DNA from: Istiophorus platypterus
Lineage: Eukaryota; Chordata; Actinopteri; Istiophoriformes; Istiophoridae
Assembly: GCA_016859345.1 (NCBI GenBank)
Contig: CM029120.1
Coordinates: forward strand, 5,290,001-5,354,000
Reading direction: 5' to 3'
Length of the DNA: 64,000 nucleotides
Position 1 is the first letter of the stretch. Every line of letters starts with the position of its first letter. Both the position numbers and the translations under genes were made by a program. This document shows, piece by piece, positions 40,134 to 52,551 of the stretch. The notes under the pieces were generated by a model. The model had not been told where the DNA came from and ran no database searches. It saw nothing but the letters and a program-made list of their open reading frames with translations.

Positions 40134-43100
40134 GTCAGGGGGGGAAGACAGGTTAACTCATTCTTTTGCGCTGAATCTCAAAACTTTATTATTTTACAAG
40201 ACTGAGAGTCTGGAGTCATCCCAGCAGCCCTGTTAGCCTATACTTAGCATACTAACATGCTGGTGCCAAGTGGGTATAAAGTTTCACTATCTCAGCTTAG
40301 CATGTTAGCCTGAAGGTATTTTATCATAAACCAAAGTGTTGGACAAAGTAAAATTCTGACCAAATGATATTGCTGGATTCATGCTGAGGTGGACATGGAT
40401 ACCTGTGCCATGCCAAACCACCGAAGCATTCCACCGCACGGTGGCTCTCAAAGAAATGCCCAGAGGTCACCGAAGTCATTAGGACTTGTCCTTTTCAGAC
40501 CATGAATATCTGTACAAAATTTCAGAACGATCCATCAAATAGTTGTCGAGAAATTTCAGTCTTGCCAAAAACGGTGCACCGACCAACACTGCAATCCACA
40601 CAACCACCAATAAAAGTCACTTAACGTCCCTCCTCAGATCTGCCACAGCTTTGGAAATAACCATCTCTCCCTGATTTTTAGTTCTTTACCTTTTTACCTT
40701 TCACTTTTTATTTCGCATCTTCATTCTGAGAAGCCTCGGTTTATTTGTTTACTATTGAAATCAACCGCCAAGGTGCCGTGCCTGTGGTGTTCTTTATTGC
40801 TCGCCACTGTTTGCTCATAGTGTTGGCAAGCTAAACACTGGAGCAAATTTAACTGTAAGTGTACACCCACTGCATGTTTCTCTGCTCCTCGCGTCCCCAC
40901 ACGTGAAAGGGAACAGGTGTACTGTACAGTCGTGTCAGTCCAGGTGTGCAAAACGGTGAGTGAACTTTTTTTACAGTGCGGAGCCTGAATCAGCTGTTGT
41001 AATGTTTACTGGGCCTCTATTTGTATCACAGCCACAACTATTGATGTTCAGTAACAAAGAGCTGCTGACAGGAATACTACGCCACATCCTTCACCTGTCA
41101 TAGAAATACGCCCCAACTTACCCATTGTTTCCCTCAGTGTGTTACTGAATAAATACTACCTCATCCAAGACAATCAGCGGTTACCTTCATATCAGAAAGG
41201 CTGGAGCCTAATCACATGTGAAAAACAGACATAGTTGCTTAACTTGGAATGCAGGAGCTGAAATTAATCCTTTATTATCATTTTTTGACTGATGCCATAA
41301 ACATCTGCGGATCAATTTCATAATCAAGGAAGTTATATGGAACCCCAAACGACACATGAAGCAATGATGAATTGTATGAAGAGTTGCACGACTGAACACA
41401 TTCACTGATAACAGAATGCATCACTAAATTATGGTTATATAATTCAAAAAAGAGTGTAAAAAGACATTTAAAAAAGTGCTCTCTCAAACTCAGACCAGTT
41501 TATTTGAAAATTTTATCTCATCTACCTCTCTTTAAAGGAATCGCTCAACATTTTGAGAAACAATCTTGTTCACTGTCTTGCTGAGAGTGAGATGAGAAGA
41601 TTGATTCTGAACGTATCTCCAGGGTAAATATGACTTAGCTTAGCCTAGCATAAAGACTGGAAGCAGAGAAAGCAGCTAGCATACCCATCTACCAGAACCT
41701 CCCAAGCTCATCAATTAAATCCCCTAATTAAATGATTTCATTTGTTTAATCCATAATAAAAAAAAATCCATACCATGCTAGCCAAAAAAACAATCTGAGA
41801 AATAATATAACATATTGTAAAACCCCAGCACATCGTTTTACACTTTATTCTTTTAAATAAACAAGATAAAACACATAAATTACTTATATTCAAAGGTGCC
41901 AGTAGGTGAAATGTTTTACCTTTGGGACAGAGCCACACATGCTGTTTCCAGTCTTAATGCTAAGCTAAAGTAATCAGCTGCTGGCTGTAGTTTCATATTT
42001 AACAATCAGATATGAGACTTGTATTAATCCTGTCATCTAACTCTTCGTTAGAGGGGTTATATTTAAAGGGAGAAAGACTAGTTCCCAAAAATGTTGAACT
42101 ATTCCTTTAATCTCAAAACTGCTGTCAACTGGAAAAAGATTTCCCATCCCATTATTTAGCTCTAATTTTTTTCCAAATCAGTTTTCTTATTTTGGGTCTT
42201 AGCATATGTTTATTAATTACATATTTTTCCCATGCAACATTTCTGATTTTCCTCAACATTTCCAGTTTTCCCAGCTTTTCTGCTCTATGTTTCTGCCTCT
42301 GAGCACATGTAGTGAGTTACTCTATCAAAAGTACCACAATTTCTTGTGTTTCTCAAAAAGTTTTTACTATCGATAAAGAATTGTATTTGAATGCCAAGAG
42401 TAGTTTCAATCTCAAGACTTTCATAAGTAGCTCATCTCACAAATTTTTATGGATTATTAACTCCATCTATAAAGCAGCACGTCTGCCTCTGTTTCAACTC
42501 TTCAGGGCTAAATGACTTCCTCACTTTGCCCCTCAAATCAAAAATACAGGCTTACGTGGCATTTTTGTAATTTTCCACTATGCTGCCAGGAAGGTGGAAA
42601 CTAAAGCACTATATTTAGTCCCGGTTGACACGGGGTGAGAAATGCTGTGTGAATAAAGATTAGATAGAGAACATTCCCACCTGCATTTGACCCTGAGGGC
42701 TGGACAGGTCAAACATGGAGTTGCTCAGACGCTGCTGGACACCCGGCTTCATAGCCCAACCTGGGAGAAAACCACCAGTTTATATTAAAATGGTTTCCGT
42801 TATTCATGATTTTGTAATTACATGTCCGTCTGTAGTTATGTTAGGAATTCAGGGATACATGGTCTATCTTATCCCTATATTTACAGCACTTATCTCTCTC
42901 TCTCTCTCTGTTGGGTTGTAGTTATTGTGTAATCGTGGATATCGGGACACAAACTAAGAAGAATGAAAGTGGTTGTGGTTGTGGTTGCTGTGTACAAATG
43001 GTCTGTGCTACCTGGGCTTTGTGGACTGGAGTCCCTGTTCTTCAGTGTGTCGTGGCGGGTCAAGCCGGGGGAGATGCAGTCGGCCATGTGAACCTGATGG

Positions 43101-44755
43101 AAGCTGGACTCTGGGCTGTAGGCAAACTGACTAGAGCCCAGGAGCTCTGCCTTCCGCTCTGTGTATGTGCACCGGGCTGAGCCTGCAGACAAAAAGCGGG
43201 GCTTGGGGGGGTTAGCATGCTGCCATTTCGACCGGACCTAATCTTTCAAGTCAGTAAACTGAAAGACTACAGCTTTTCACTGAGGAACAGGATATCCTGG
43301 TTGTGCAATCAAATGTAAGGTTTTACCTTAGTAACCACTGAGCTGATTTTAATGAAACTTTAACAATGCATTGGGCGTAATGGCAGTCATTTTACTTCAC
43401 TTTACCATTGAGCTTGGATCGGTTTAGGTGGAGTAAAATGTGTCAGTCACTCTTAACATTTATTTTCATCCTAACTCTTTGTTGAGGCAAGATTACATGT
43501 GTTATTCCTCCCCGCTATGTGTCTCAGTGCTCAGTGCAGGTTGCAACATTAGGGATCCTTTCTGACTGACCAATTGTACAGTAATTACATTTAAAAAATT
43601 CAAGCTCTATAAAGCCAAGATTTCTTTAATCTATTTAGCCTGGTATAATTCAGAGAGGCTGGAGTTTTTGTGTTTTTTGGGGGGGTTTGGAGGCTGATTC
43701 CTCGCCCAGGTAGGCAGCCAGTTGCAACCGAGTTTCAAAAACTTCTGATTGCATTCTGGCACCAGAGGGCGAAATGTGTGCCAGCTCAGACTCATACACG
43801 GCCGCTAGAGTTGGCTGGGGCTGGCGCTGGAGCGGGATTCTGGGCTGATTCGAGGTGACTTTCTTTCATCGGAACACCTCTTCTGGTGGGTCACGAGTCA
43901 TATAGTCAAGACTTGAGTCACCTATGGAACGAGTCATTTTGGCTGCCCAGGTTCAAGCTGAGCCAGTCAGCCCTAATCAAATGGCTGCAAATGTGTGTTA
44001 TAGCTATGTTTTTCTTTTTTTGTTGTTGTTCCTCTGGTAATCTAGAGATTAAACATCAGAGAATGGCCAAATTTTTTTCTTAATTTTTCTATTCCTGATT
44101 AGATTATTTTAACAGAAGAGAAAACAGAAATACAACATCTGTTCTGGATAATAAATCACCAGTTACATGTTACATTCAGGGACACTTTGATAATGGGACT
44201 GCCATTATTTACCAGTCAACACTAACATCTTGGACAAGTTTCTACATTGTTGCTCACCACCACTTGTTAGGATACAATGGTTAGATTGTGTAAAACCTAA
44301 TAAAGATTAAATCGAAAACCCTGATAGTTATTTGGCATCTTTAATGTTAAACAAAGGTTGATCAGCCAGCTGATGATATTTTTCAGTAGGTACATACTCT
44401 GCGGCCCGGACTGTAGATTCGGGTAGCGGTAGCCTCTGGGCTGGATGTAGGAGGCCTTGAAGGTCGGCAGGACAAATGGCACCTCTCTGCCATCTGGGGG
44501 CAGCTTGGACAGGAGGTAATCTTCTGTGACCCCACTCCTGCCTGCGTTATGCTCCCACCCTAGGGCCACTGCCTTGGTAGGGGGCATCTTCAGTTTGATC
44601 ACTTGAAAGCAGAGGAATGCAGGCAATCAGAGACAAAACAGTCCGTCCAAGCTGTTTGACACCGCAGCTGTGCGGGGCATCGGTTTACCTTGGGTCTCCT
44701 GCTCCTTCCCCTTTTTCTTCATGAAATTCTTGCAGCAGTTTTTGAGGCATTCCAT
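32545..44755 (-). CDS. tc2n: Tandem C2 domains nuclear protein
   Basis: C-type tandem C2 protein related to synaptotagmins; in mammals it is nuclear and linked to NF-kB and p53 signalling. Exons, 5' to 3' on the minus strand: 44755-44689, 44601-44398, 43182-43012, 42760-42681, 40020-39951, 39157-39057, 38220-38104, 37749-37558, 33547-33433, 33324-33125, 32655-32545. They join in phase to 1,428 nt, 475 aa (human 490). Residues 1-20 are MECLKNCCKNFMKKKGKEQE: clustered Cys before a Lys-rich run, suggesting lipid attachment or membrane contact (inference). Then TEDYLLSKLPPDGREVPFV (near-identical to human), a Ser-rich linker (SNSMFDLSSPQ; RFDSVSSVFSS), C2A (LEQVWITLAQ; FMETFVFAL; NPRKRTMAECVLSLR) and C2B (VNSRIQLQILAAQNV; KKKTRVMKASGG; SIKLYSRSSVRRK), ending HPEKVVAAWHRL. 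An acceptor 2 bp before the ATG implies at least one upstream non-coding exon. Same-strand neighbour of fbln5, as in human. Confidence 0.95.
35540..37060 (+). mobile_element. Tc1/mariner-like DNA transposon with long terminal inverted repeats, transposase decayed
   Basis: Inverted repeats of at least 150 bp lie at about 35565-35690 and 36840-36975. Both ends contain 'gctttaattcaaggg' (inverted on the right) and 'ttttcaggggctcagaagt'. Between them, plus-strand frames give fragments of a Tc1-type transposase (ARKHLKKRPEELWTDETKTN near 36200; VQMDNDQTYCG near 36525) broken by several stops and frameshifts. It is a dead copy inside the tc2n intron 33548-37557. The left outer border is poorly preserved; the right arm may extend to about 37060. 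Confidence 0.85.
39529..39579. repeat. Short near-perfect palindrome, MITE remnant
   Basis: The arms 'aaaccgatcagacacaacat' and 'atgttgtttctgatcagttt' are inverted copies with few mismatches around a short loop, in a tc2n intron. A strong hairpin; likely terminal fragments of a non-autonomous DNA transposon collapsed together. Confidence 0.7.
40041..40131 (+). repeat. (CA)n microsatellite next to the tc2n exon 5 acceptor
   Basis: About 45 CA units with two imperfections. On the transcribed strand it reads (TG)n and ends about 20 nt before the AG of the exon 40020-39951. Confidence 0.98.
40185..40620 (+). repeat. Teleost dispersed repeat, 'accatgaatatctgtacaaa' family, copy 1
   Basis: Phrases 'gtcattaggacttg', 'accatgaatatctgtacaaa', 'caaatagttgtcgagaaatt' and 'cagcttagcatgttagc' mark a multi-copy fish repeat, here in a tc2n intron. 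Related sequence is at 55805-56225 and, inverted, at 57690-58160. Confidence 0.6.
41532..42110. mobile_element. Foldback MITE (non-autonomous DNA transposon)
   Basis: 579 bp element bounded by inverted termini: ttaaaggaat...ctcaacatttt on the left and aaaatgttgaactattcctttaa-type sequence on the right. Inner phrases also mirror each other ('agctta...agcataaagactggaa' against 'ttccagtcttaatgctaagct'), so most of the element can fold on itself. Sits in the tc2n intron 40021-42680. This is a common teleost family. Confidence 0.85.
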
Positions 44756-44889
44756 GGTGACAGCTGAAAAATATTTCAAAGGTGAGATAATAGTAAGAAA
44801 GAAATAATAAGTGGAAATTACAGCTCAAACAATAAACTGTAGTCCCACCAGGGCTGGGAAAAGCCTTTCTGGGTATTTAATCATGAGTT

Positions 44890-46200
44890 GATGACACTCC
44901 AAATCCCAAAAAATGTATTGCCGAGCCCTTAAATCTGGTATTAATCCATAAAATTCATTATTGGTCATAATCCCAGACTTTGCTATAGTGCCCTCAAATC
45001 ACCAGAGTCTGGCAGCACATCCCTAAGACAAGTAAAGTAATAAATTTCAGATTTTTTTTTATAGTGCTCTCCCATGTTGCTCCAAAAAATTTGTTGGTAT
45101 CAATAAGAGAGTCAAACTTTGTTCTAGGTATATTGCCTCCAAAAAGTACAATTTGATATAAACCCAAAATTTGCTAGTTTCCCCAAATCCCCCAGATTTT
45201 GGTAAAAAGCTCCAAAAATTTGTTGTTATAATCTCAAAATAATGTGCCCATTAATCCCAAATCGGAATGTTTCCCACAAAATGTGTTAACCAATAAAATC
45301 CAAAACTTTGTTATAGAGCTTCCCCATTGCCAAAGGAAAAATTGGTATAGGGCTCCAAATTTGTGCCGATATACAGTGGAGTCCAAAGGTCTAAGATGAC
45401 TTTTCACTTGAAGTGAAAGGGAAAGTGGTCCAGACTTTTGGGACCCCACTGCGATCCCAAAATATGGTCAAATTATCCCAGAAATTGGTACAATACAACT
45501 GAAATCTGTAGTTTGATCAATTCCCCTGGTCCAAAAGTCAGTCCTCCAAAATATGTGTTTAGATAATCCTAAAATTTGTCCTGTTTATCCCCAAATTTGG
45601 TAAAGTTTTCAAATGATTTGTTGTAATAACTGTAATAGGTGTTATTGTCACCCAAGTCTCCAAATTTGGTTTTCATTTCATACAATCCCAAACTTTGTTA
45701 CAGTGTCTTTGAATATAGTGTAACACCTAAAATGTGTTGCCGTGATCCCAAAACATGTTATAGTGTTCCCCGGATTGACCAAATTTGTTACAGCACCACC
45801 ACAATTTGTGTATTGTTATGGTCCAAAACTCTTTAGAAGTTACCTGAAATCCTCCGAGTTTGGTATAGTGCCAAAACATTTGTGGATATAATCCCAGAAC
45901 CTCGTACAGCATTACAAAATTATGATGAAGTCATCCCAAAATTAGTTGAATTTATCCTAAACACTGAAAAATGTTAAAATTTTAATGCCATTGCACATAA
46001 TCCCCTAAATTAGGTATAGATTACACAAAATGTGTTTATGTTATATCCCAGAACCTGTTGTAGTGCCTGCGCATTTGCAAAATGTGGTTTATTACCTGAA
46101 AGATATTTTGTCATAACTTTAATTTAGGCAACTGTTCTCATAAATCTCAAAATCGTATACATAAAACATGAATTTGTCATAGAGCCCCCATACAACATTT
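44890..46200. repeat. Degenerate 'atcccaaaatttggtatagt' repeat field, block 1
   Basis: About 1.3 kb of very diverged, irregular units built from the phrases 'aatcccaaa', 'tttggtatagtg(c)', 'ccccaaat' and 'aaaatttgttgttataat', about 30-45 bp apart. Non-coding, on the 5' side of tc2n. A separate 79 bp MITE is inserted at 45373-45451. Confidence 0.8.
45373..45451. mobile_element. 79 bp palindromic MITE inside the repeat field
   Basis: Termini cagtggagtccaaaggtct and agacttttgggaccccactg are inverted copies, and the middle (cacttgaagtga) is also palindromic. The CAGTGGGGTCCAAAAGTCT-type end is one I associate with fish Tc1-like elements. Confidence 0.75.
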
Positions 46201-46551
46201 CTAAATAATTTTTTTTTTTTTTTTGGATAATTTAAGAGTTCAATACATTTTATGTTGGAATGTGCCTTTAAAATTTAAACATGACATGAACAAAACAAAT
46301 TCCATATTTTCAGTCTGTTTGGGGAGCAAACACTCCAACACAAACAGAAAGTGATAAGAGTATAAAATGCTTTGTGGACCAGCAATTTACTAGTCAACAA
46401 ACACATTTGACCTTGCAAGGCTTGTTTCTGCTTTGTCCTGCAGGCACACGAGGGCACTTTGAATTTGTTGTTACCTGCTGCATTCGTAAAACAACAAACA
46501 AATCAGCAGTCTCTCTCCACCACAGGAAAACCATCGGAGACGCTCACTCAC

Positions 46552-46650
46552 CCATGCGACGTTCTCACTAGAGGAGGGCTAATTCAGTACATCCAGCGGT
46601 GCAGCTCATTCTCACAGGCTGACTGGAGGGAAAGTGCCAGGGAGCTCAGG
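46552..46650 (-). other. tc2n: Candidate non-coding first exon of tc2n
   Basis: On the minus strand a strong GTGAGTGAG donor starts at 46551. The sequence around 46270-46930 lacks the flanking degenerate repeat, as a conserved promoter/exon island would. The next acceptor is at 44757-44758, just before the start codon. The 5' limit is arbitrary. Confidence 0.35.
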
Positions 46651-46929
46651 TTTATTGTGCACTTCAATTACAGGTCTCCCTCTCCCTCTCCCTCTCTCAC
46701 CCTCCTCCCTCCCTCCCTCCCTGACTTTCCAGTTCCTGCACTAACACGGTGTGCTTCCTTCCTTTAACAGCAATGGATTTTTATTCTCTCCCCACTTATC
46801 ATTCCTGAGGGGCCACTCACACCTTCTTATTGATTATAAAAAAAAAAAAAAAATCAACAATAATCATCAAGCTTCCCTGAATTCCAGAGGCTGCACAGGG
46901 AGAGTTGTGTGGTGTAGACACTTCGTGTC

Positions 46930-47590
46930 AGCCCCTCAACTTTGGTATGTCCACCCCATAAATTTTAAAGTCATAAAATATTTCATAGTTTGCTAAAATT
47001 CCCCAGATCTGTTACAATTAATTAATGTAAGCCCATTGGTTGCTATAGTGCTCCCCCATATCTATAAATTGGTGTAGTGCTTTAAAAATTAGTTGATATA
47101 ATCCCAAAATTTTTTAGAGTGCCCCCAAAATTTACTTTTCCATATTTATTGCTCAGACATTTCTCATTACAATCCTAAAAATTGTTATCGTGTGCCCAAA
47201 TACCCCAAATACATTCACTATTTTGCTGCTAGTGTAGTAGTGTTTTAATCGTTAAGTTTTGCAAGTACCAGTTGCCAATAACCCACAAATTTTAGAGAAA
47301 TATTAAAACCCCCCCTATTGCTCTGAAAGTTGCCAAAGACCTTTGAAATGTGCTGATATAAACCTCAAACTATGTTTTAGTGCATCTAAATCCCTTAAGT
47401 TTTGTGCTCAAAAATTCATTGTTATAATTATAAAAGTTGTTACTTTGCACCCAGACCCCTTGACTTTGGTATAGTATCTCCAAAATTTGCTATTTGGTTT
47501 GATTAGACCCAACGATTTTTTAAATGATTATGATTATTATTATTATTATTTACAGTTCCCCACAATACATTAAAATATGATCCCAAAACC
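46930..47590. repeat. Degenerate 'atcccaaaatttggtatagt' repeat field, block 2
   Basis: Resumes the pattern of block 1 ('tataatcccaaaattttt', 'tagtgcccccaaaattt', 'ctttggtatagtatctcc') after an unrelated 700 bp gap. Lies between tc2n and fbln5. Confidence 0.75.
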
Positions 47591-47652
47591 TGCTGTGGGT
47601 TCAAGAGTTCAGGAGCCTGCTCATGCCAGGGGACGGCTGTGTGGTGAAGACA

Positions 47653-47658
47653 TTTATT
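47653..47658 (-). terminator. fbln5: Candidate polyadenylation signal of fbln5
   Basis: AATAAA on the minus strand about 645 bp beyond the fbln5 stop codon, at the edge of repeat block 2. No closer AATAAA was seen. Confidence 0.45.
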
Positions 47659-48301
47659 GGTCTAAAAGAAACTGTGATCAATAATTCACTTTAAGACTGA
47701 TTGTTACATCATTTCATCAAAAAAAATAAAAATAAATTGCTGCTCAAAATGCACAGTTACACTTCTGCTCAGGCAACCTGCTCTCCTCCTGTCTCATTAA
47801 CCAAAACAAACAAACAAAGAAACAAACAAACAAACACATTGCTCAGAGGGCACTCATGACTCAAGGACGGCCCTTGGATTCAGGCACATTCACAGCTTAT
47901 CTGAGGGGATGGAGATTCACAGACAACTGGGGAAACTTGAGGACACGCTGGGTTTTCGGTGAGGGCGCCCTCCATCATTTCTCGGGTCATTTTTCTAAAT
48001 GGAGGATGTCAGAAAACTGTACACCACAAATATCCCTCTGCGTCGAAGGTACATATCGCAGCCATAGAAGCTCAGTGTCCATTAGAGACCGGGGCGGGGG
48101 TCCGGGCACGGTGGTGCTCCCCCATCAGCGGTACTTGGCTGAGTCTTTATCGGACGTGTCTTTTCTTTTTCTTTTCTTTTTGAGGGTGACATAACGTTTT
48201 AAAAAAAAAAAAAAAAAAGGGTGATGAGCTGTCTCACACAACAAAGCGGTTACAGCAGCCTCCCGGCTGAGCGCAGCTCGCTTCTCGGGTGCGCCGGGCG
48301 C

Positions 48302-51300
48302 TCAGAACGGGTGCTCCGACACGAATATCGTCAGGCGGATGATGGAGCTGCCCCGGAAGTTGATGACGTTGTTGACGGTGACCATCTCCAGGTCCAGCAC
48401 CACCTCCCTCGGCCCCCTGATGGGCCGCGACAGCACCAGGGTGGCGCTCACGTTGCTGGTTTGCTGTGGGAGGAGAAGGGGAAGGGAGGTGGTGAGGAGG
48501 AGGAGGAGGAGGAGGAGGAGGAAGAGGAGGCCGGGGACGGGGACTCGACACCGGGGAGATCGCACCGTTTCCTCCTTCCGCCGCGCGAGATCCCGCGGGA
48601 TACCGCGGGATCTCCGCGCCCCGAGCTCCCGTCGCTCCTTTAGCGACTCGGACGTCGCGCACTAATTGCGCCACCTACCGGCCCGGACGCGGCGCCCGGA
48701 GCTCGGGTGGGTCGTGATGCACCGTCTCAACGGTCACCGAGCCCCGTGTTAAGCTCCGTCTACAGGAGGGAAACATGCTCCTAATAACTTCAGCGACGTT
48801 AGTGAGTGTCCCGGTAGTTTAAGTTGTTTTAAGTTGTTTTCTTTTTCTCATCAACACATGTGCTTTGTCCGCTGCGGCCGGTCCACGGTTACCACCCGTC
48901 AACCGTGGACTTCAGAGCTGGATCGTTTACGTTCCCCACGGTTCATATTCATTATCTGTTCGGAGTCAAAAACTTAAAGCTCTTCAGCTCAAAACTTGAC
49001 TTAGGATCGAGTAACTGCCATCTCTGATTTTGTATGTGAGCTTTTATAAACTCAAATCTTTTTATTTAAAAGAAGTCAAGGGCGCACAGAGATTGGATTT
49101 TTAGCTCAGGTGTGTTTTAACTGAGATCGAGTTATTCTTCTGGGGCTCAGTCTCATGACCCTTAAACCTTTTCCTAAACTGCGTGTTTGGATCATTAGGC
49201 TTTGTAAGTAAGACCAAACCCTTTTAAAACCCCAACCTAACCCCCTCCTAAAACACTCTTGCGTTTCCTGACCCCCGGTGGCTAAACTTCTGGCCTGGCC
49301 GCAGTGACGTGGGCGCGTACACCAGGGCGTGGCGGCACGCCGTGACATCACTAGGGTCACGGGTGCGGGCAGAGCACACGTCAGGCCGCGACTCAGAGGC
49401 CAGACAGAGCTGAAACCTCCCGCCAGAGAGGGCGGCTGAGCGCTGCCTTCTCAGCCATGGCGTTAAACTGCTGATTAAAGCACAGACTTTCCGGGGTTTT
49501 CATGTGTTTCTTATTCGCCACGAACTTCACTTTGGCTCTCTGGAGTAGACACGCGCAGCGCGGTGATGTGCTTGGTTCGTCCAAGTTTTAGCATTATTAC
49601 TTGATCAATATTAACATTATTTATAAGCACATTGATCATAAGAGTTTTTTTTTTATATATATAATTTTGGCAACATCTTCGGCAAATAAACAACCACAGC
49701 TGTGGAGTTTCTGAACTTCTAAATGTTAATTAAAAACCAAACACTCCTGCAGTTTTCATTCCTCCTCCCTTCTCCAGTTTATTTGGATTATCTGGTGATA
49801 GAGTTCGAGAATCTGTAGGTGGCGCTGTTGTCTTTGTCGGTCCACGGTAGCTAATACTCAAAGTCGTTCCTCTCTTTATCACAGATAAATTCAAATGACT
49901 TTCTGCAGTCAGAAACATTAAACTGTCATTTTGGTAACACTTTACTTTAACTTACCCCATTGAGTATTTATAAACAGTATATAAACATTATAAAATAGTT
50001 CTAACACTATAATGTAGTAAATATTAGGACATTTGAGTATTGATATAGATTATTTGTCGGCAATTGTAACTACTCTTTTATATAAGGAAATATTTTATAT
50101 AAATATTTATATTTTATTACATTGTTTGACTATATTGTCATTCACTACTTATTTACACAGCAGCCTCCACATATGGGTGAACACAGGAGGAGTAGTTGTT
50201 GACAAATGCATTAATAAAAAATTGCAACCACATTAAAGTGTTTTATAAACCATTTATTAAATGTCTATGTAGTCAATCTAAGTGATAAATAGAGGGACCT
50301 AAAATAAGGTGTTACCTCCAAACAACGAGTCACCTAATTCCTTTGAGGTGTTAGTGTCTGCTTGTGGCATTTCAGCATCAAGTATTACGACTACTTTACG
50401 TCACCTCACCTTCATATCTACAGGCCAGCGGCTAACAGACACGTCTCAGGGGCACTCACCCTCATGTAGAACTCTCGTCCCTCGTTGCCCGACTTTATCT
50501 GGAAGATGTAGAAGGCGCCCGGGTAGCGTGTGGTGGCCTGCATCTGGAAGATGTCTGCAGGCACACTGCGCCCCGACGACAAGTCCATATGTCGGTACAA
50601 AATGGTGAAGGGCTTTTCCTTGCAGGCAGGGTTCTCAGCGGAACACATACACTGACTGCGGGAGGAGGAGACGCAGGGTTTAGTTTAGGTTTTAGGGAAT
50701 ATATCAGAACTAACTGATGTAACTTTTTGATGGACCAAAGTTTGGGGGGAAAAGAGCGGGAGGGACTCACTTGTCACTAACTTCAATGTAAGGAGGGTGA
50801 CACTGTAAAGGATCCAGGCATGTATAGCCTCCCTGGAAATTGAAACATACTTGTTCTGTTGTACAGGTGTTGTTACCAGTGTCACATTCATTGATATCTT
50901 CAAAATCAAACACACAACAGCCAGAGTCAGTTAAAACATCCTCAACATGATCATCATCATCATCATCAGAGAAATAACGTATAGAAAACATCAACAAAAC
51001 AGGAAAAAAAACAGAGAAAGCAGATTATAGAACTTGTAACACTTGTTTTGAACATTAGCTGATCGGTAAAGATGTGATACATATGTGCGGCTGGTCTAAA
51101 GCCAGTTTAATTTTCCTTTAAATGTCCCCAGTGTAGCACTGAAGTGTGCAGATGTGCCACATTAAATGAGACACATTTTAAATGACAGATGAGAAATATT
51201 CCTTGCTGAACGAATAAAAGTAAAACAGGATTAAATTAAGTTCAAAAACTTTCCAGATAAAAACATACTTATTATTCCTGAACAACACAATTCAAAACAG

Positions 51301-52510
51301 CTTTTTGAGTAAAGTTTCCATTCAGATTTGCCCAAATATTTGTCCCCTGTGACACTGCATCGAAACTACTGCTTTTCAAGTTAAAAAGTGAACATTTATT
51401 GAATTTCTGTCAGTGTAAAGTGGTGGCCATGTGGTTATCTCCTGTCCTGAACTTTTACCTTCGCAGCTCCTGCCGTCCTCATATACATAATAACCCGGCG
51501 GACAGATGCAGGAGAAGGAGCCGGGTGCGTTCACACATCTGTGCTGACACAGAAACTCAGAGAAGCTGCACTCATCCAAGTCTATGGGGGATAAGAAAAA
51601 AAGACACAACAGGTTTAATATGCTTAAGAAAAAAGGCTGCGAAGACGTCTCAGTGGTCGGCAACGAAATCAACAGGGTTCTGGGTTTGGACCCAACTGGG
51701 GTCGGGTGCTCCGGTTGCCCCCCACGGTCCACACACATAAAGGCTACAGGTGTGAATGTGTTGTTCTGTCTGAGCGTGTCAGCCCGTGATGCACTGGCGG
51801 CCTCTCCGGGGCGCACCCTGCCTCACCCCCAGTCTGAGCCGGGATTGGCTCCATCTCCCTGGGATGCTGCACAGGATAGGCAGCTATAGAAAAATAGATG
51901 AATGGTTTTCATACATGAAGTTGAATATGAATTTGAAAAGAATGTATATAGTTGTACTCCCCCGTTTCTCAAACTTTAATGCTCGGTCTGCGGAAACGAC
52001 ACCAAGCACTGAGGATTAAACGTGGGGGGGGGGTCACAAAATGGCAGTTGTGTCTTTCCAAATGCTGAGATCTTAAAATAACACATCAAATATTAGAGAA
52101 ACACAGTCAGACACTGTTTACCGATGCAACTAGTTCCATCGGCCGCCAACTCGAACCCCTCGTCACAGTTGCACATGAAGGAGCCGTAGGTGTTGAGGCA
52201 GCCGTGACTGCACGGTTCGTCTTCACACTCATCCACATCTGAGGGACAAATAGTGGACAGTGGTAGTAGTAGCAGTGGGTAGGTATTTTTCTTTGCGCAG
52301 GGCATTTATTCATTTATTCTGCCCCCGTGTGTGTGTGTGTGTGTGTGCGTGCGTGCGCACCTTGACAGGTCCTGCTGTCTGGGTTGAGGATGAAGCCGGG
52401 GTTACAGGAGCAGGAGTAAGAACCGGGGACGTTGGCACACAGCTGTTGGCAGTAACCATAGCGGCATTCGTCAATATCTGTTTGAAGAGAAAACAAAATG
52501 GTTAGGAACC

Positions 52511-52551
<41 letters not shown>

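Noticed and set aside
48221..48674. ORFs of 140-146 codons overlapping the end of fbln5
   Set aside because: Shadow frames of the last fbln5 exon plus the GAG repeat and GC-rich intron; the true exon frame is 48302-48463.
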